NCBI GenBank assembly: GCA_032027085.1
Contig: JAVSMS010000001.1
Coordinates: 3,945,730 to 4,009,729 of the forward strand
Origin: Pseudorhodoplanes sp.
Lineage (GTDB): Bacteria; Pseudomonadota; Alphaproteobacteria; Rhizobiales; Xanthobacteraceae
Direction of reading: 5' to 3'
Length of the DNA: 64,000 bases
Shown: positions 37,104 to 45,644 of the stretch, one piece after another
How the letters are laid out: each line of letters starts with the position of its first letter
How positions within the stretch are numbered: the stretch's first letter is position 1
The notes under the pieces: generated by a model
Database searches by the model: none
What the model saw: only the letters and a program-made list of their open reading frames with translations
What the model was told of the DNA's origin: nothing
Position numbers and translations under genes: made by a program

Positions 37104-37448
37104 ATGCCTGATCGCTCCTCCGATTCCGACCATCGTGTGATCGTCTTTCCGCGCCAGTCCGCGCGCAATACGGCCGCGGGACAGCGGTTGCAGGAATCCT
37201 CTCCGGTCGGAGATTTGCGGAAATTCGAACAGACGCAAGAAGCCGACGATTACCGTCACCGCATGATGGTCAATATCGCGGCGGCTGCCGTTACGCTGCT
37301 GCTGATGATTGCGGGACTCTGGCTCGCCGACGCGCTGTCGTCGATGCGCAAAGATCAGGATTGTGTTCTGTCCGGCCGGCGCGGCTGCACACCTGTTGAC
37401 GCGCCTGTGCAGCCGCGCGGCGAGATCAGTTCACCACTGCAACGCTGA
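37104..37448 (+). CDS. small single-span membrane protein of unknown function
   Basis: The 114-residue protein has a polar N-terminal half ([18 protein letters not shown]), one membrane span ([22 protein letters not shown]) and a C-terminal [14 protein letters not shown] segment with two Cys. I know no function. The ATG at 37104 was preferred to an in-frame start at 37074 because it gives a compact [11 protein letters not shown] start. The 3' end overlaps the convergent RlpA-like gene by 23 bases, so the two transcripts are antisense to each other at their ends. Confidence 0.7.
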   Translation: MPDRSSDSDHRVIVFPRQSARNTAAGQRLQESSPVGDLRKFEQTQEADDYRHRMMVNIAAAAVTLLLMIAGLWLADALSSMRKDQDCVLSGRRGCTPVDAPVQPRGEISSPLQR

Positions 37449-37788
37449 CCGGCGCCAGTCCGGAGAAAGACAATGCGGACGCCGCTTGCGGGGTCAGATC
37501 GATGATGCGTCCCTTGATGAAAGGACCGCGATCGTTGATGCGCACGACAACAGATTTGCCGTTGCGCTTGTTGGTGACCTTCACGCGCGTCCCAAACGGC
37601 AATGTCCGATGCGCAGCGGTGAGACCATGTTTGCTTGCGCGTTCTCCGCTTGCGGTCTTGCTGCCATGATAAGCATAAACTGAAGCAATTCCGGTCTGCG
37701 ACTTGCCGGTATCCGCCGTTGCGGCGGAGAACATGAAAGGCAGGGCCAAGATGGCAATTGCTTTCACGCTGATCGGATGAGCGATCAT
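37426..37788 (-). CDS. RlpA-like DPBB-domain septal ring/lytic transglycosylase protein
   Basis: A 120-residue protein with a signal peptide ([18 protein letters not shown]) and a double-psi beta-barrel: [40 protein letters not shown] and [19 protein letters not shown]. These are the RlpA blocks, in which Asp/His residues of ASVY...HGLTAAH and INDRGPF line the cleft that cuts peptidoglycan glycan strands. The SPOR domain of longer RlpA proteins is missing, so septal targeting is not expected from this protein alone. It overlaps the convergent gene at 37104-37448 by 23 bases. Confidence 0.85.
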   Translation of the reverse strand: MIAHPISVKAIAILALPFMFSAATADTGKSQTGIASVYAYHGSKTASGERASKHGLTAAHRTLPFGTRVKVTNKRNGKSVVVRINDRGPFIKGRIIDLTPQAASALSFSGLAPVSVAVVN

Positions 37789-37885
37789 TCAGTGTGTCCC
37801 CTAACTGCGTTGAAGAATGAAGCCGCTAGGTTCTGAATCGTTCCATTTCGCGGCGTAATCGGGGATTTGTTCGGGCGTGAATATG

Positions 37886-37915
37886 AAAAAGGCCGGCGCG
37901 GAAGCCCGCGCCGGC
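37886..37915 (-). terminator. terminator of the minus-strand gene at 37943-38830
   Basis: GCCGGCGCGG-AAGC-CCGCGCCGGC (37892-37915) is a ten-base stem. Read on the minus strand it is followed by CTTTTTC, so it terminates the gene that ends at 37943. On the plus strand the T run is missing. Confidence 0.85.
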
Positions 37916-37942
37916 ACAATGAAAAGTAATTATTGCTGCGTA

Positions 37943-38830
37943 TCAGTGACGCAATTGCACTTTTTCATCTGGCTTTTGCGCAGGCGTCGTGCCTGTCACC
38001 GCGGGCGACGATGACGAGATGTCGCTCGCCGGGGTGGCGCTCGCCGAACGCGAACTCGACTCCGCCGATCCTGAATTACCGGATGGTGCGGCTGCAGGCG
38101 CGGCAGTCGGCGCCGTGCTCGGCGCGGATGCCGGCGCAGCCGCGGGGCGAGGTTTGGGCGCGTCGGGTGCAGCCGTGCGCGTTCCGCCACCGCGGCCAAC
38201 GATGCCAACGATCTTGTTGATCACCATGCTGTGCAGCCTCGCCGACTTGTCGATGTCGGTATGGCCATAGCCCTGCCCGCTCACATCGATATTCGCCAAT
38301 TCGCCGCGGAAACCATGGCCGCGCTTCATGTAGGCGTAATCGCGCTGCGTGAGATTCATCACCCGCTGCACATTCGAGCTGGCCGCGAACGACCCGGTGC
38401 CGTCGAACGGCACGATCAGCGCCACCGGCACGCCCTTCTTGCCGAGATACTCGCCCATGAACATCACGGCGTCGGCGCCGAGCGAATGACCGACCAGGAT
38501 GATCGCGCCCCTGTTGCCGGCCTTGTATTTCGCCGCGATCTGATCAGAGAGAGATTCCCATTCGGAGTGATTGTGCACCGAAGTGCGGATGCCACGCGCT
38601 TCGAGCTTCTGCGCCAGATCATCCATGCCCAGCGAAAAGATGTTGAGCAGGCCGCGCAGCAGATAGACATGCGACTGGCTGCTGACCGCGTTCCGCTTCT
38701 GCGAACTCGCGACCGACGCGGTGCGCTTTTCTGGTGCGGCGATGTCCTGACCGAAAACTGGCGCGATGCCGCCGAAAACAAGACTAGCCGCCACTGCCCA
38801 GATGGCCGGCGAATGTACGATCCTGATCAT
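37943..38830 (-). CDS. secreted alpha/beta hydrolase-like protein with Ala/Pro/Ser-rich tail
   Basis: The 295-residue protein has a signal peptide (AIWAVAASLVFGGIAPVFGQ), an alpha/beta hydrolase-like core with the nucleophile elbow GHSLGAD (in AIILVGHSLGADAVMFM) and the pattern GLLNIFSLGMDDLAQKLEARG, and a low-complexity tail of about 80 residues rich in Ala, Pro and Ser. It is likely periplasmic; the substrate is unknown. The tail may tether or space it. The ATG at 38830 begins the signal peptide. It is terminated by the hairpin at 37886-37915. Confidence 0.75.
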   Translation of the reverse strand: MIRIVHSPAIWAVAASLVFGGIAPVFGQDIAAPEKRTASVASSQKRNAVSSQSHVYLLRGLLNIFSLGMDDLAQKLEARGIRTSVHNHSEWESLSDQIAAKYKAGNRGAIILVGHSLGADAVMFMGEYLGKKGVPVALIVPFDGTGSFAASSNVQRVMNLTQRDYAYMKRGHGFRGELANIDVSGQGYGHTDIDKSARLHSMVINKIVGIVGRGGGTRTAAPDAPKPRPAAAPASAPSTAPTAAPAAAPSGNSGSAESSSRSASATPASDISSSSPAVTGTTPAQKPDEKVQLRH

Positions 38831-39013
38831 CGTCCGCCCAAGCTCCGCAATATTTTCAACTCAAATCAGGACCGGCCCGAACACCAGGCCCCCATGCACG
38901 CGATTTACAACGCGTTTGGCGGGAAAGGCCAGCGTGGCCCCAGAATTTTACCTGGAAGCCGGACCGGTGTTGCCTGATTGCAACGAATAGATCAGGAACT
39001 TGTGAATATGCCG

Positions 39014-39598
39014 CTAATAGAGCCAGGGAATGAGGCGCGCGGTACGGCCCATATAGGCGCGGTATTGATCCCCGAAGGCATCGATCATCATCTGCTCTTC
39101 GCGGCCGACCCGGAACCCAAACAGGATGGCAAAGCCGACAAGACCGGCCGGCCCGGCGATCCAGTTCGGCAGCAGGAAAAGTTGCGCCAGACCCCATAGA
39201 AAGAATGCCGAATACATGGGATGGCGGACGTAGCGGTAGAGGCCTTCGGTTACCAGCGTATGGGTTTCGCGCACCTGCAGAGAATCAGACCAGTTCCGCC
39301 CGAGCTCGCGGTGCACGCGGTAAAAGAGGGCAAGCGACAGCGCCATGATCACGGCGCCGATGACGGCGAGCACCGGCTGGAAGGGATAATCGGCGAAGCG
39401 CGGAAAGCCAGTGAAGGCATAGACAAACGGAATGACGCCAAGCCCGAGGAAATTGGACAGAAGCAGCAGCTTTTCCCGTGTCGTCCGCTGGCTCTTCGAC
39501 ACCGGCGTTTTCCATGACCGCCGCTGATGCGGCCAGCGGATGATGAACCAGGCAATCGCACCGGCGATCAGAATGGTCTTGGCAATCAACGGAGTCAT
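39014..39598 (-). CDS. isoprenylcysteine carboxyl methyltransferase-like membrane protein
   Basis: A 194-residue protein with four to five spans and the ICMT/PEMT-type C-terminal signature: VTEGLYRYVRHPMYSAFFLWGLAQ then GREEQMMIDAFGDQYRAYMGRTARLIPWLY, which bind the S-adenosylmethionine cofactor between Arg, His and Glu residues. In bacteria such proteins methylate unknown carboxyl or lipid groups. The start is the ATG at 39598. It lies 11 bases downstream of the alpha/beta hydrolase gene on the same strand, suggesting one transcript. Confidence 0.83.
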   Translation of the reverse strand: MTPLIAKTILIAGAIAWFIIRWPHQRRSWKTPVSKSQRTTREKLLLLSNFLGLGVIPFVYAFTGFPRFADYPFQPVLAVIGAVIMALSLALFYRVHRELGRNWSDSLQVRETHTLVTEGLYRYVRHPMYSAFFLWGLAQLFLLPNWIAGPAGLVGFAILFGFRVGREEQMMIDAFGDQYRAYMGRTARLIPWLY

Positions 39599-39609
39599 TG
39601 TCGGCGGCC

Positions 39610-40809
39610 TTATTGTGTCGGTTGCGCGGTATCGTCCAGAGCGCCGTCCGCGGAAAAGACGATCACCCGCTCGGGATGATCGGCGCGGGTCTGCAGCCGG
39701 AACGGGCCGCAGCAGACCATGAAGTAATCGTAGAAGTACCGCTTGTCGTTACCCATCACGAGCTGGCGGTGCAGCCGGAAGAAATTGCCCTTGAAGCGGC
39801 GATAGGTCTCCGGCTTGAGCATGTCGCGCACATGCACACGGCGGATCGTCGGCCGCCCGGTATCCGGCAAACGCAGCGCCTGCAGCGGGTTCACCTTGTA
39901 GAAGCTGATGATGTCAACCATCGTCTGGTATTCGACCCAGAACACGGCCGCATTCTGCGACACCCGTGCGACCGCCTCCTTCAGCCAGGCCGCCGCCGGA
40001 TGAAGCGCGATCTTTAGCAGCGAGGAGCCGGTGGAGAGGACGCTCAGTTTCTCTCCGCCAGCACCAAATTCAGGGACCAGCCGCAACGCGCGATCGAGCA
40101 CATCGGCTTTCAGGGCGCAGCCGAGGCTGTGACCGGAAAAGACGATTTCGTCGACGCCCCCTGCGCGCAGCCGCGCGGCCACGTCCTTCGCGAAAAGATC
40201 GAGGCGTTCGTCCAGGCCGGGACGCGAGCGATGCACCAGCTCGTAGGCGAACAGCCAGTCATCCAGCATATAGGGCAGCATCAGGTACCGGCCCGGCCAG
40301 ACGGTCAGAAGGGCAAACACGGCCAGGGCGGCCAGCGGGACCAACATGGGCGGCAAGCCATGGCTGGTGGCATACCAAGCCAGCCCCACGCCGATCGCCG
40401 CAAAGGCCAGAAGGATCAGGATCGGGTAGAGAAAGAACAGCCCGTAACGCCAGTTGACCGCGAAATAGCGGAAGGCGGTTCCCGACCCGATGAAGTCGGC
40501 AAAGGCTCGGATGGCGCAAGGGACCCGCTCCCAGTCCGAGCGCTCGAAATCGGTGGCGACCAAGTCCCCCCACAACAGGGAGCGGTATTCGGTCTCGACG
40601 GCCCAGTTGGGCCCCCGGGTGTCCACCCGCCAGGATGCCACCGCCCCGCCCTCGGAAAGCGTCAGGTCCGAGACCGTCGAGGCGACCTGCCAGGTCTCTT
40701 GAAACCGGGCCAGCTCCCGGACGAACCGCTCATGCTGACGCTGCGGGGGAATCGGCTCGTAGCCGCCCAGAAAGAAAACGCAGCGTTTCTTGACCTCCTG
40801 AGCCGCCAT
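39610..40809 (-). CDS. integral membrane alpha/beta hydrolase-like protein
   Basis: The 399-residue product starts with VKKRCVFFLGGYEPIPPQRQ, has two membrane spans in the middle (LFFLYPILILLAFAAIGVGLAW and LPPMLVPLAALAVFALLTVWP) and a nucleophile elbow FSGHSLGCALKADVLDRAL in the C-terminal part, typical of serine hydrolases. The position of the elbow suggests a cytoplasmic hydrolase on a membrane anchor. The frame is open to 40986, but the ATG at 40809 fits the start of conserved-looking sequence. Its gene is directly upstream of the ICMT-like gene on the same strand and divergent from the acpXL cluster. Confidence 0.75.
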   Translation of the reverse strand: MAAQEVKKRCVFFLGGYEPIPPQRQHERFVRELARFQETWQVASTVSDLTLSEGGAVASWRVDTRGPNWAVETEYRSLLWGDLVATDFERSDWERVPCAIRAFADFIGSGTAFRYFAVNWRYGLFFLYPILILLAFAAIGVGLAWYATSHGLPPMLVPLAALAVFALLTVWPGRYLMLPYMLDDWLFAYELVHRSRPGLDERLDLFAKDVAARLRAGGVDEIVFSGHSLGCALKADVLDRALRLVPEFGAGGEKLSVLSTGSSLLKIALHPAAAWLKEAVARVSQNAAVFWVEYQTMVDIISFYKVNPLQALRLPDTGRPTIRRVHVRDMLKPETYRRFKGNFFRLHRQLVMGNDKRYFYDYFMVCCGPFRLQTRADHPERVIVFSADGALDDTAQPTQ

Positions 40810-40903
40810 GTCCCGCCCCGGCCTCCATTGATCAGGCTCTAAGGGAAATCGTGGCCAATGTACAAGCCGAAGCCGAATTCGGCTCCCGGCAGCCGGGCCG
40901 CCG

Positions 40904-40932
40904 TTGAACTCGCGGCTTTCCTTCGCTATAGG
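40904..40932 (+). promoter_or_regulatory. predicted sigma-70-type promoter of the acpXL cluster
   Basis: TTGAAC (40904-40909) and TATAGG (40927-40932) are separated by exactly 17 bases and stand about 130 bases before the acpXL start. Between them and the gene lies a tandem pair of 13-base units, GGGCTTGCACGAC (40977-40989 and 40990-41002). Prediction by eye only. Confidence 0.5.
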
Positions 40933-41061
40933 GGCATCCAAATCCCTCCACCGGAAGGCTTTTGCCGTTCCTCGCCGGGCTTGCACGACGGGCTTGCACG
41001 ACTTGGACCCTACCGGCTACCTAAAGCTCCGTCCGGCCCCCGTGATCACCTGAGAGCGCCA

Positions 41062-41343
41062 ATGTCCACAACGTTCGATAAAGTCGCCGATATCATTGCC
41101 GAGACCTGCGATATTCCGCGCGACACGATCACGCCGGAGAGCCACGCCATCGACGACCTGAAGATCGACAGCCTCGACTTCCTGGACATCGCCTTCGCCA
41201 TAGACAAGGCCTTTGGGATCAAGCTGCCGCTCGAGCAATGGACGCAGAAGATCAATGACGGTCAGGCGACCACCGAGCAGTATTTCGTCCTGAAGAACCT
41301 CGTCGCCCGCATCGACGAACTGATCGCCGCGAAGGGTGCGTGA
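41062..41343 (+). CDS. acpXL: acyl carrier protein AcpXL for very-long-chain fatty acids
   Basis: The 93-residue protein has the phosphopantetheine attachment Ser37 in [12 protein letters not shown] and the long C-terminal helix region [21 protein letters not shown] that distinguishes AcpXL from the housekeeping ACP. It carries the 27-hydroxyoctacosanoate-type acyl chain that LpxXL attaches to lipid A. The frame is open to 40858, but the ATG at 41062 gives the normal ACP length. Genes for the dehydratase, two ketosynthase-like proteins, a reductase and the acyltransferase follow on the same strand, the order known from Rhizobium. Confidence 0.93.
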   Translation: MSTTFDKVADIIAETCDIPRDTITPESHAIDDLKIDSLDFLDIAFAIDKAFGIKLPLEQWTQKINDGQATTEQYFVLKNLVARIDELIAAKGA

Positions 41344-41405
41344 CGCACGACGGATGACAGGATTCCGTCGCCCAGCGTTATTCGACCTGAGCCAGGCAGG
41401 CGATC

Positions 41406-41876
41406 ATGCGGCTTGAATATTTTCAGATGCTCGACCGTTTCGTCGAGGTCAAAGCCGATGAGCGCTGGATCAAGACCGTGTCGAAGGTGCCGCTGGAAAG
41501 CCCGGTCTTTGAGGGCCATTTCCCCGGTTATCCGCTGATGCCGGGCGTCCTGCTGATCGAGAACATGGCGCAGACCTGCGGCTGGCTGGTCAGCGCGATC
41601 ACGGGCTTCACCGGCCTGCCGGTGCTGGCCGGCGTGAAGGAAGCGAAAATTCGCGGTGCAGTATTTCCAGGCATGGACATCGCGACCGAAGGCAAGATCG
41701 TGCATGACGGCTCGGGCTTTGCCATCGCCGACGGCAAGATTTCCTCCGGCGATACCGCGATCGCCGATGCGCGTCTGACCTACCGCATCATCCCCTATCC
41801 AAGCCCGGAATTTCAGAACACCATGGTCACCTGGGCCAAGCAGCTCGATTTCCCGCTGCAGGAATTCAAAAAGTGA
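41406..41876 (+). CDS. fabZ: FabZ-like beta-hydroxyacyl-ACP dehydratase
   Basis: A 156-residue hot-dog fold protein with the FabZ motif FEGHFPGYPLMPGVLLIENMAQ: His38 and Glu52 are the expected catalytic pair. It should remove water from the beta-hydroxy intermediate on AcpXL. A second hydroxyacyl dehydratase is not encoded in the cluster, nor is a ketoreductase, so those activities must come from elsewhere. The stop codon overlaps the GTG start of fabF2 by four bases (GTGA), so translation is coupled. Confidence 0.9.
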   Translation: MRLEYFQMLDRFVEVKADERWIKTVSKVPLESPVFEGHFPGYPLMPGVLLIENMAQTCGWLVSAITGFTGLPVLAGVKEAKIRGAVFPGMDIATEGKIVHDGSGFAIADGKISSGDTAIADARLTYRIIPYPSPEFQNTMVTWAKQLDFPLQEFKK

Positions 41877-43063
41877 GCGATCGGCGCGACGTCTGGATCA
41901 CCGGTATCGGCATTGTCTCAGCCCTCGGTGAGGGCCTGGAGCAGCATTGGTCGCGCCTGAATGCGGGCGGCGAGCCGACCTATGATGACAAAACCTTTGC
42001 GCCCTACATCACTTTCCCGGTGCCGCCGCTCAATCTCGACAGCCAGATCCCGAAGAAGGGCGACCAGCGCCAGATGGAAGCCTGGCAGCGAATCGGCGTC
42101 TATGCCGCTGGTCTCGCGCTGACGGACGCCGGCGTCGCCAAGAATACCGACATCCTTGACAAGATGGACATGATCGTCGCGGCCGGCGGAGGCGAACGCG
42201 ATGTCGCAGTGGATTCGGCGATCCTCACCGACGTGCGCAAGGCGGAAAAGCCCGAGGCCTTCGTCAACGAACGGCTGATGAGCGATCTGCGCCCCACTCT
42301 CTTTCTCGCGCAATTGCCCAACCTGCTGGCCGGCAACATCTCGCTGGTGCATGGCGTGGTCGGCTCCTCGCGCACCTTCATGGGCGAGGAATCCTCCGGC
42401 GTCGATGCTTTGCGCGTCGCGCACGCGCGCATCGCCGCGGGCCAGAGCGAGATCAGCCTGGTCGGCGGCGCCTATAACGGCACCCGCTGGGACCTCGTGC
42501 TTCTGTTCAAGCTCGGCACCCCGCTCCTGGAAGGTCCGTTCAAGCCGGTCTGGGACCGTGGCCCCAATGGGGCGATTGCATTGGCCGCCATGGGCGCCTT
42601 TGTCGTGCTCGAGAGCCGCGAGCATGCCGAAAAACGAGGCGCCAAGCCGATTGCGAAACTGACCTCGGTCTTGTCCAGCCGCAACCTGCGCACGCCCGGC
42701 GATGCCGAGACGACATTGCGCGATGAATGGAATGAAATCGCCGGCCGGGTCAAAAAGGACGCTGCCGTCGTGATTTCCGGCGCGTCCGGCGCGGAACCTG
42801 CGACAGCGGAAGAACGCAAGGTTTTATCCGAGATCGGGCTTCCGGTGCGGGCAACGGCCACCCATATCGGGAACGGGATGGAGGCGCAGTTTCTCGCCAA
42901 TATCGCACTGGGTTGCCAGGCTCTTCGCTCGGGAACACTCTTTCCGGCGTCCGGCAGCGGCGATGTCGGTGAGGCGCCTGCGCATGGCATCCGCCAGGCG
43001 CTGGTGACCAGCGTCGGACATTGGCGCGGCGAAGGCCTCGCCCTGGTTGAACGGATCGATTGA
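41873..43063 (+). CDS. fabF2: ketosynthase-like protein FabF2 lacking the catalytic residues
   Basis: A 396-residue ketosynthase-fold protein (WITGIGIVSALGEG at the start, HARIAAGQSEISLVGGAYNG in the middle). Compared with FabF1, the residue at the active-site Cys position is Glu173 (GEESSGV against TACASGA), the first His is replaced by Ala304 (ISGASG against INAHGT) and the second by Asn334 (HIGNGM against MIGHTL). So it should not condense by itself and resembles the KS-beta or chain-length-factor subunit of type II polyketide synthases. It starts with GTG at 41873, overlapping fabZ, and ends seven bases before fabF1, a ratio-favouring arrangement for a heterodimer. Confidence 0.88.
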   Translation: MSDRRDVWITGIGIVSALGEGLEQHWSRLNAGGEPTYDDKTFAPYITFPVPPLNLDSQIPKKGDQRQMEAWQRIGVYAAGLALTDAGVAKNTDILDKMDMIVAAGGGERDVAVDSAILTDVRKAEKPEAFVNERLMSDLRPTLFLAQLPNLLAGNISLVHGVVGSSRTFMGEESSGVDALRVAHARIAAGQSEISLVGGAYNGTRWDLVLLFKLGTPLLEGPFKPVWDRGPNGAIALAAMGAFVVLESREHAEKRGAKPIAKLTSVLSSRNLRTPGDAETTLRDEWNEIAGRVKKDAAVVISGASGAEPATAEERKVLSEIGLPVRATATHIGNGMEAQFLANIALGCQALRSGTLFPASGSGDVGEAPAHGIRQALVTSVGHWRGEGLALVERID

Positions 43064-43070
43064 GGACCAC

Positions 43071-44351
43071 ATGGCTGAGCATCGTGACAAGAAAAGCCGC
43101 CCCATCGTTGCGATCACCGGCATGGGCATCGTCACCCCGCTCGGCACCGGCAAAACCGACAACTGGAAGAAGCTGACCGCCGGCGAATCCGGCATTCGCA
43201 CCATCACCCGCTTCGCGACCGACGGGTTGCGCACCACCATCGCCGGCGCGGTCGATCATGTCTTCGAAGACGGCATGACGTCGTCGCATCTGTCGCAGAA
43301 GCTGGCGCTGCTCGCCGGCAATGAGGCGATCGAGGAATCCGCGATCGGCAGCAAAGGCAATTTTCCGGGGCCACTCTTTCTCGCCTTCCCGCCAATCGAA
43401 ATCGAATGGTCGCAACGCTTTGCCATTGCCGCCGCCTCGGGAGCGAATGACAAGATCGAATACAGCGACCTCGTGCGCGCGGCGCAGAATCCGCAATTCA
43501 GTTCGTTCTACGAGGCGTCGAAATACGGCGTCGTTCCCGAATATCTGGCGCAGCATTTCGGCACCAAGGGCTCGCCGATCTCGCTGACCACCGCCTGCGC
43601 GTCGGGTGCGACCGCAATCCAGCTCGGCCTTGAGGCGATCCAGCGTGGCGAATGCGACGCCGCGCTCGCGATCGGCGCCGACGGTTCGATCACCGCGGAA
43701 TCGGTCGTGCGCTTCTCGCTCCTCTCCGCGCTGTCGACCAATAATGCTTCGCCGCAAGGCGCCTCGCGTCCCTTCTCCAAGAACCGCGACGGCTTCGTGC
43801 TGGCGGAAGGCGCAGCGGCGCTGGTTCTTGAAAACTATGATCATGCCCTCGCGCGCGGCGCGAAAATCCTCGGTGTGGTCGAAGGCGTCGGCGAGAAAGC
43901 GGACAACTTCCACCGCACCCGCTCAAGCCCGGACGGCAAGCCGGTGATCTCCTGCATGCGCAATGCGCTGGCCGATGCCGGCGTAACGCCGGAGGATGTC
44001 GACTACATCAACGCGCACGGCACCTCGACGCCGGAGAATGATCGGATGGAATATCACGGCGTCTCGACCGTGTTCGGCGAGCGGCTCAAGGACATTCCGA
44101 TCTCCTCGAACAAGTCGATGATCGGCCACACGCTGACCGCAGCCGGCGCGATCGAGGCCGTGGTCTCGGCGCTGACCATTCTCAACCAGCGCATTCCGCC
44201 GACCATCAATTACGAAATCCCCGATCCCGCGATCCCGCTCGACGTCGTGCCGAACAAGGCACGCGACGCCAAGGTGCGCCGGGTGATCTCGAACTCGTTC
44301 GGCTTCGGAGGGCAGAACACCTGCCTGGTGTTGACCGGCGAGCCGGCGTAA
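43071..44351 (+). CDS. fabF1: beta-ketoacyl-ACP synthase FabF1 of the VLCFA cluster
   Basis: The 426-residue condensing enzyme has a full KAS II triad: Cys176 in SLTTACASGA, His316 in INAHGTSTPEND and His353 in SNKSMIGHTLTAAG, with Lys348 before it. It should elongate acyl chains on AcpXL. About 30 residues longer than FabF2 because of the N-terminal extension and an insertion around residues 95-150 (SKGNFPGPLFLAFPPIEI). The ATG at 43071 has GAGG before it, seven bases after the fabF2 stop; a TTG at 43047 would overlap fabF2. It is followed by a dispersed palindrome and the reductase gene. Confidence 0.93.
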   Translation: MAEHRDKKSRPIVAITGMGIVTPLGTGKTDNWKKLTAGESGIRTITRFATDGLRTTIAGAVDHVFEDGMTSSHLSQKLALLAGNEAIEESAIGSKGNFPGPLFLAFPPIEIEWSQRFAIAAASGANDKIEYSDLVRAAQNPQFSSFYEASKYGVVPEYLAQHFGTKGSPISLTTACASGATAIQLGLEAIQRGECDAALAIGADGSITAESVVRFSLLSALSTNNASPQGASRPFSKNRDGFVLAEGAAALVLENYDHALARGAKILGVVEGVGEKADNFHRTRSSPDGKPVISCMRNALADAGVTPEDVDYINAHGTSTPENDRMEYHGVSTVFGERLKDIPISSNKSMIGHTLTAAGAIEAVVSALTILNQRIPPTINYEIPDPAIPLDVVPNKARDAKVRRVISNSFGFGGQNTCLVLTGEPA

Positions 44352-44374
44352 GGCGTCTCATCAAAACATCCGTC

Positions 44375-44398
44375 ATGGCCGGGCTTTGTCCCGGCCAT
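44375..44398. repeat. palindromic dispersed repeat between fabF1 and the reductase gene
   Basis: ATGGCCGGG-CTTTGT-CCCGGCCAT is a perfect nine-base stem. CGTC precedes it, matching CGTCATGACCGG... at 28062 and following bases. The 242-base gap 44352-44593 contains no other recognisable element. Confidence 0.6.
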
Positions 44399-44593
44399 TC
44401 ACGTCTTAAAGGTCGGAATTTGCATCCAATACGTGGATGCCCGACCCAAGGGTTACACTCGGGCCGCGCTTTGCGCGCTGCCGGGCGCCAGGCGTGACAA
44501 CGACAGATGCGGGTTGACGCCGCCCTTCGCCGGGGGCTACCCAAGCGCACGTTTTCCCGCCCTTTTCGGCCGTTTCCCGGAGATATCGCGTCC

Positions 44594-45616
44594 ATGCGTG
44601 CGCTTGCCTTGCTCGGTGACCGGAAGCTCGAGCTCACCGACCTGCCGCCCCCGCCCCCGCCCGGCCAGGACGAGGTCCAGATCCGGGTGCGCGCGGTCGC
44701 CCTGAACCACATCGACGTGTGGGGCTATCGCGGCATGGCTTTCGCCAAGCGCGCCTATCCGGTGGTGGTGGGCGTGGAAGCGGCCGGCGAAATCGCCGCG
44801 ATCGGACCGGGCGTGACGCGGTTCAAGACCGGCGATCCGGTCGTGATGTATGGCGCGCTGACCTGCGGCAAGTGCAAATACTGCCTCGAAGGCCGCGACA
44901 ATCTCTGTGAGAATGTCGGCGGCATCATGGGCTTCCATGTCGACGGTTTTGCGCGCGAATTGCTCAACATGCCCGAGCGTCTGGTGATTCCGGTGCCGAA
45001 GGGCGTGTCGATGCGCGACGCGGCCTGCGCGCCCGTCGCCTTCTCCACCGTCGAGCACATGCTGTTCGACAATGCCAAGCTGCAGCCGGGCGAAACCATC
45101 CTCGTACACGCCGCGGGGTCAGGCATCGGCTCGGTTGCGATCAAGATGGCGAAACAACTCGGCTGCACTGTCATCACCACCGTCGGCAGCGACGACAAGA
45201 TCGAGAAGGCGAAGGCGATCGGCGCCGATCATGTCATCAATTACCGCACCGACCGGTTTGAAGGCCGGGTGCGCAAGCTCACCAACAAGAAGGGCGTCGA
45301 TGTGGTGTTCGAGCATGTCGGCGGCGAAGGCTTCAACGGCTCGCTGCTCTGCCTGAAGAAGGGCGGGCGCCTTGTCACTTGCGGCTCGACCGCGGGCCCG
45401 ACCGTGACCATCAACCTGATGCAGCTTTTCCAGCAACAGTACAAAATCCTTGCGTCGTTCGGCGCGTCGATGAAGAACATCCGCGACAGCCTCGACAAGA
45501 TGGCGGGTGGCTTGTTGCCGGTGATCGACACGGAGGTTGGATTGGAGGACCTTGAGAAAGGCCTGGCACGCCTCGAAGGCCGGCAGGTGTTCGGCAAGGT
45601 GATCGTCAACTTCTGA
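44594..45616 (+). CDS. MDR-family zinc-binding dehydrogenase/enoyl reductase of the VLCFA cluster
   Basis: A 340-residue medium-chain dehydrogenase/reductase. The structural zinc site is intact: Cys91, Cys94, Cys97 and Cys105 in CGKCKYCLEGRDNLC. The catalytic zinc site is not: the usual GHE is GVE (residues 60-62) and the first Cys ligand is Asn38 in ALNHIDVW. Its nucleotide-binding loop is AAGSGIGSVA. Zinc-free MDR proteins act as quinone or enoyl reductases, so in this cluster it could reduce the enoyl-AcpXL intermediate; this is an inference. The ATG at 44594 starts MRALALLGDRKLEL; the frame upstream is open but Arg/Pro-rich. Confidence 0.85.
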   Translation: MRALALLGDRKLELTDLPPPPPPGQDEVQIRVRAVALNHIDVWGYRGMAFAKRAYPVVVGVEAAGEIAAIGPGVTRFKTGDPVVMYGALTCGKCKYCLEGRDNLCENVGGIMGFHVDGFARELLNMPERLVIPVPKGVSMRDAACAPVAFSTVEHMLFDNAKLQPGETILVHAAGSGIGSVAIKMAKQLGCTVITTVGSDDKIEKAKAIGADHVINYRTDRFEGRVRKLTNKKGVDVVFEHVGGEGFNGSLLCLKKGGRLVTCGSTAGPTVTINLMQLFQQQYKILASFGASMKNIRDSLDKMAGGLLPVIDTEVGLEDLEKGLARLEGRQVFGKVIVNF

Positions 45617-45644
45617 TGCACGAGTCCGCTTACAGACCTAACGG

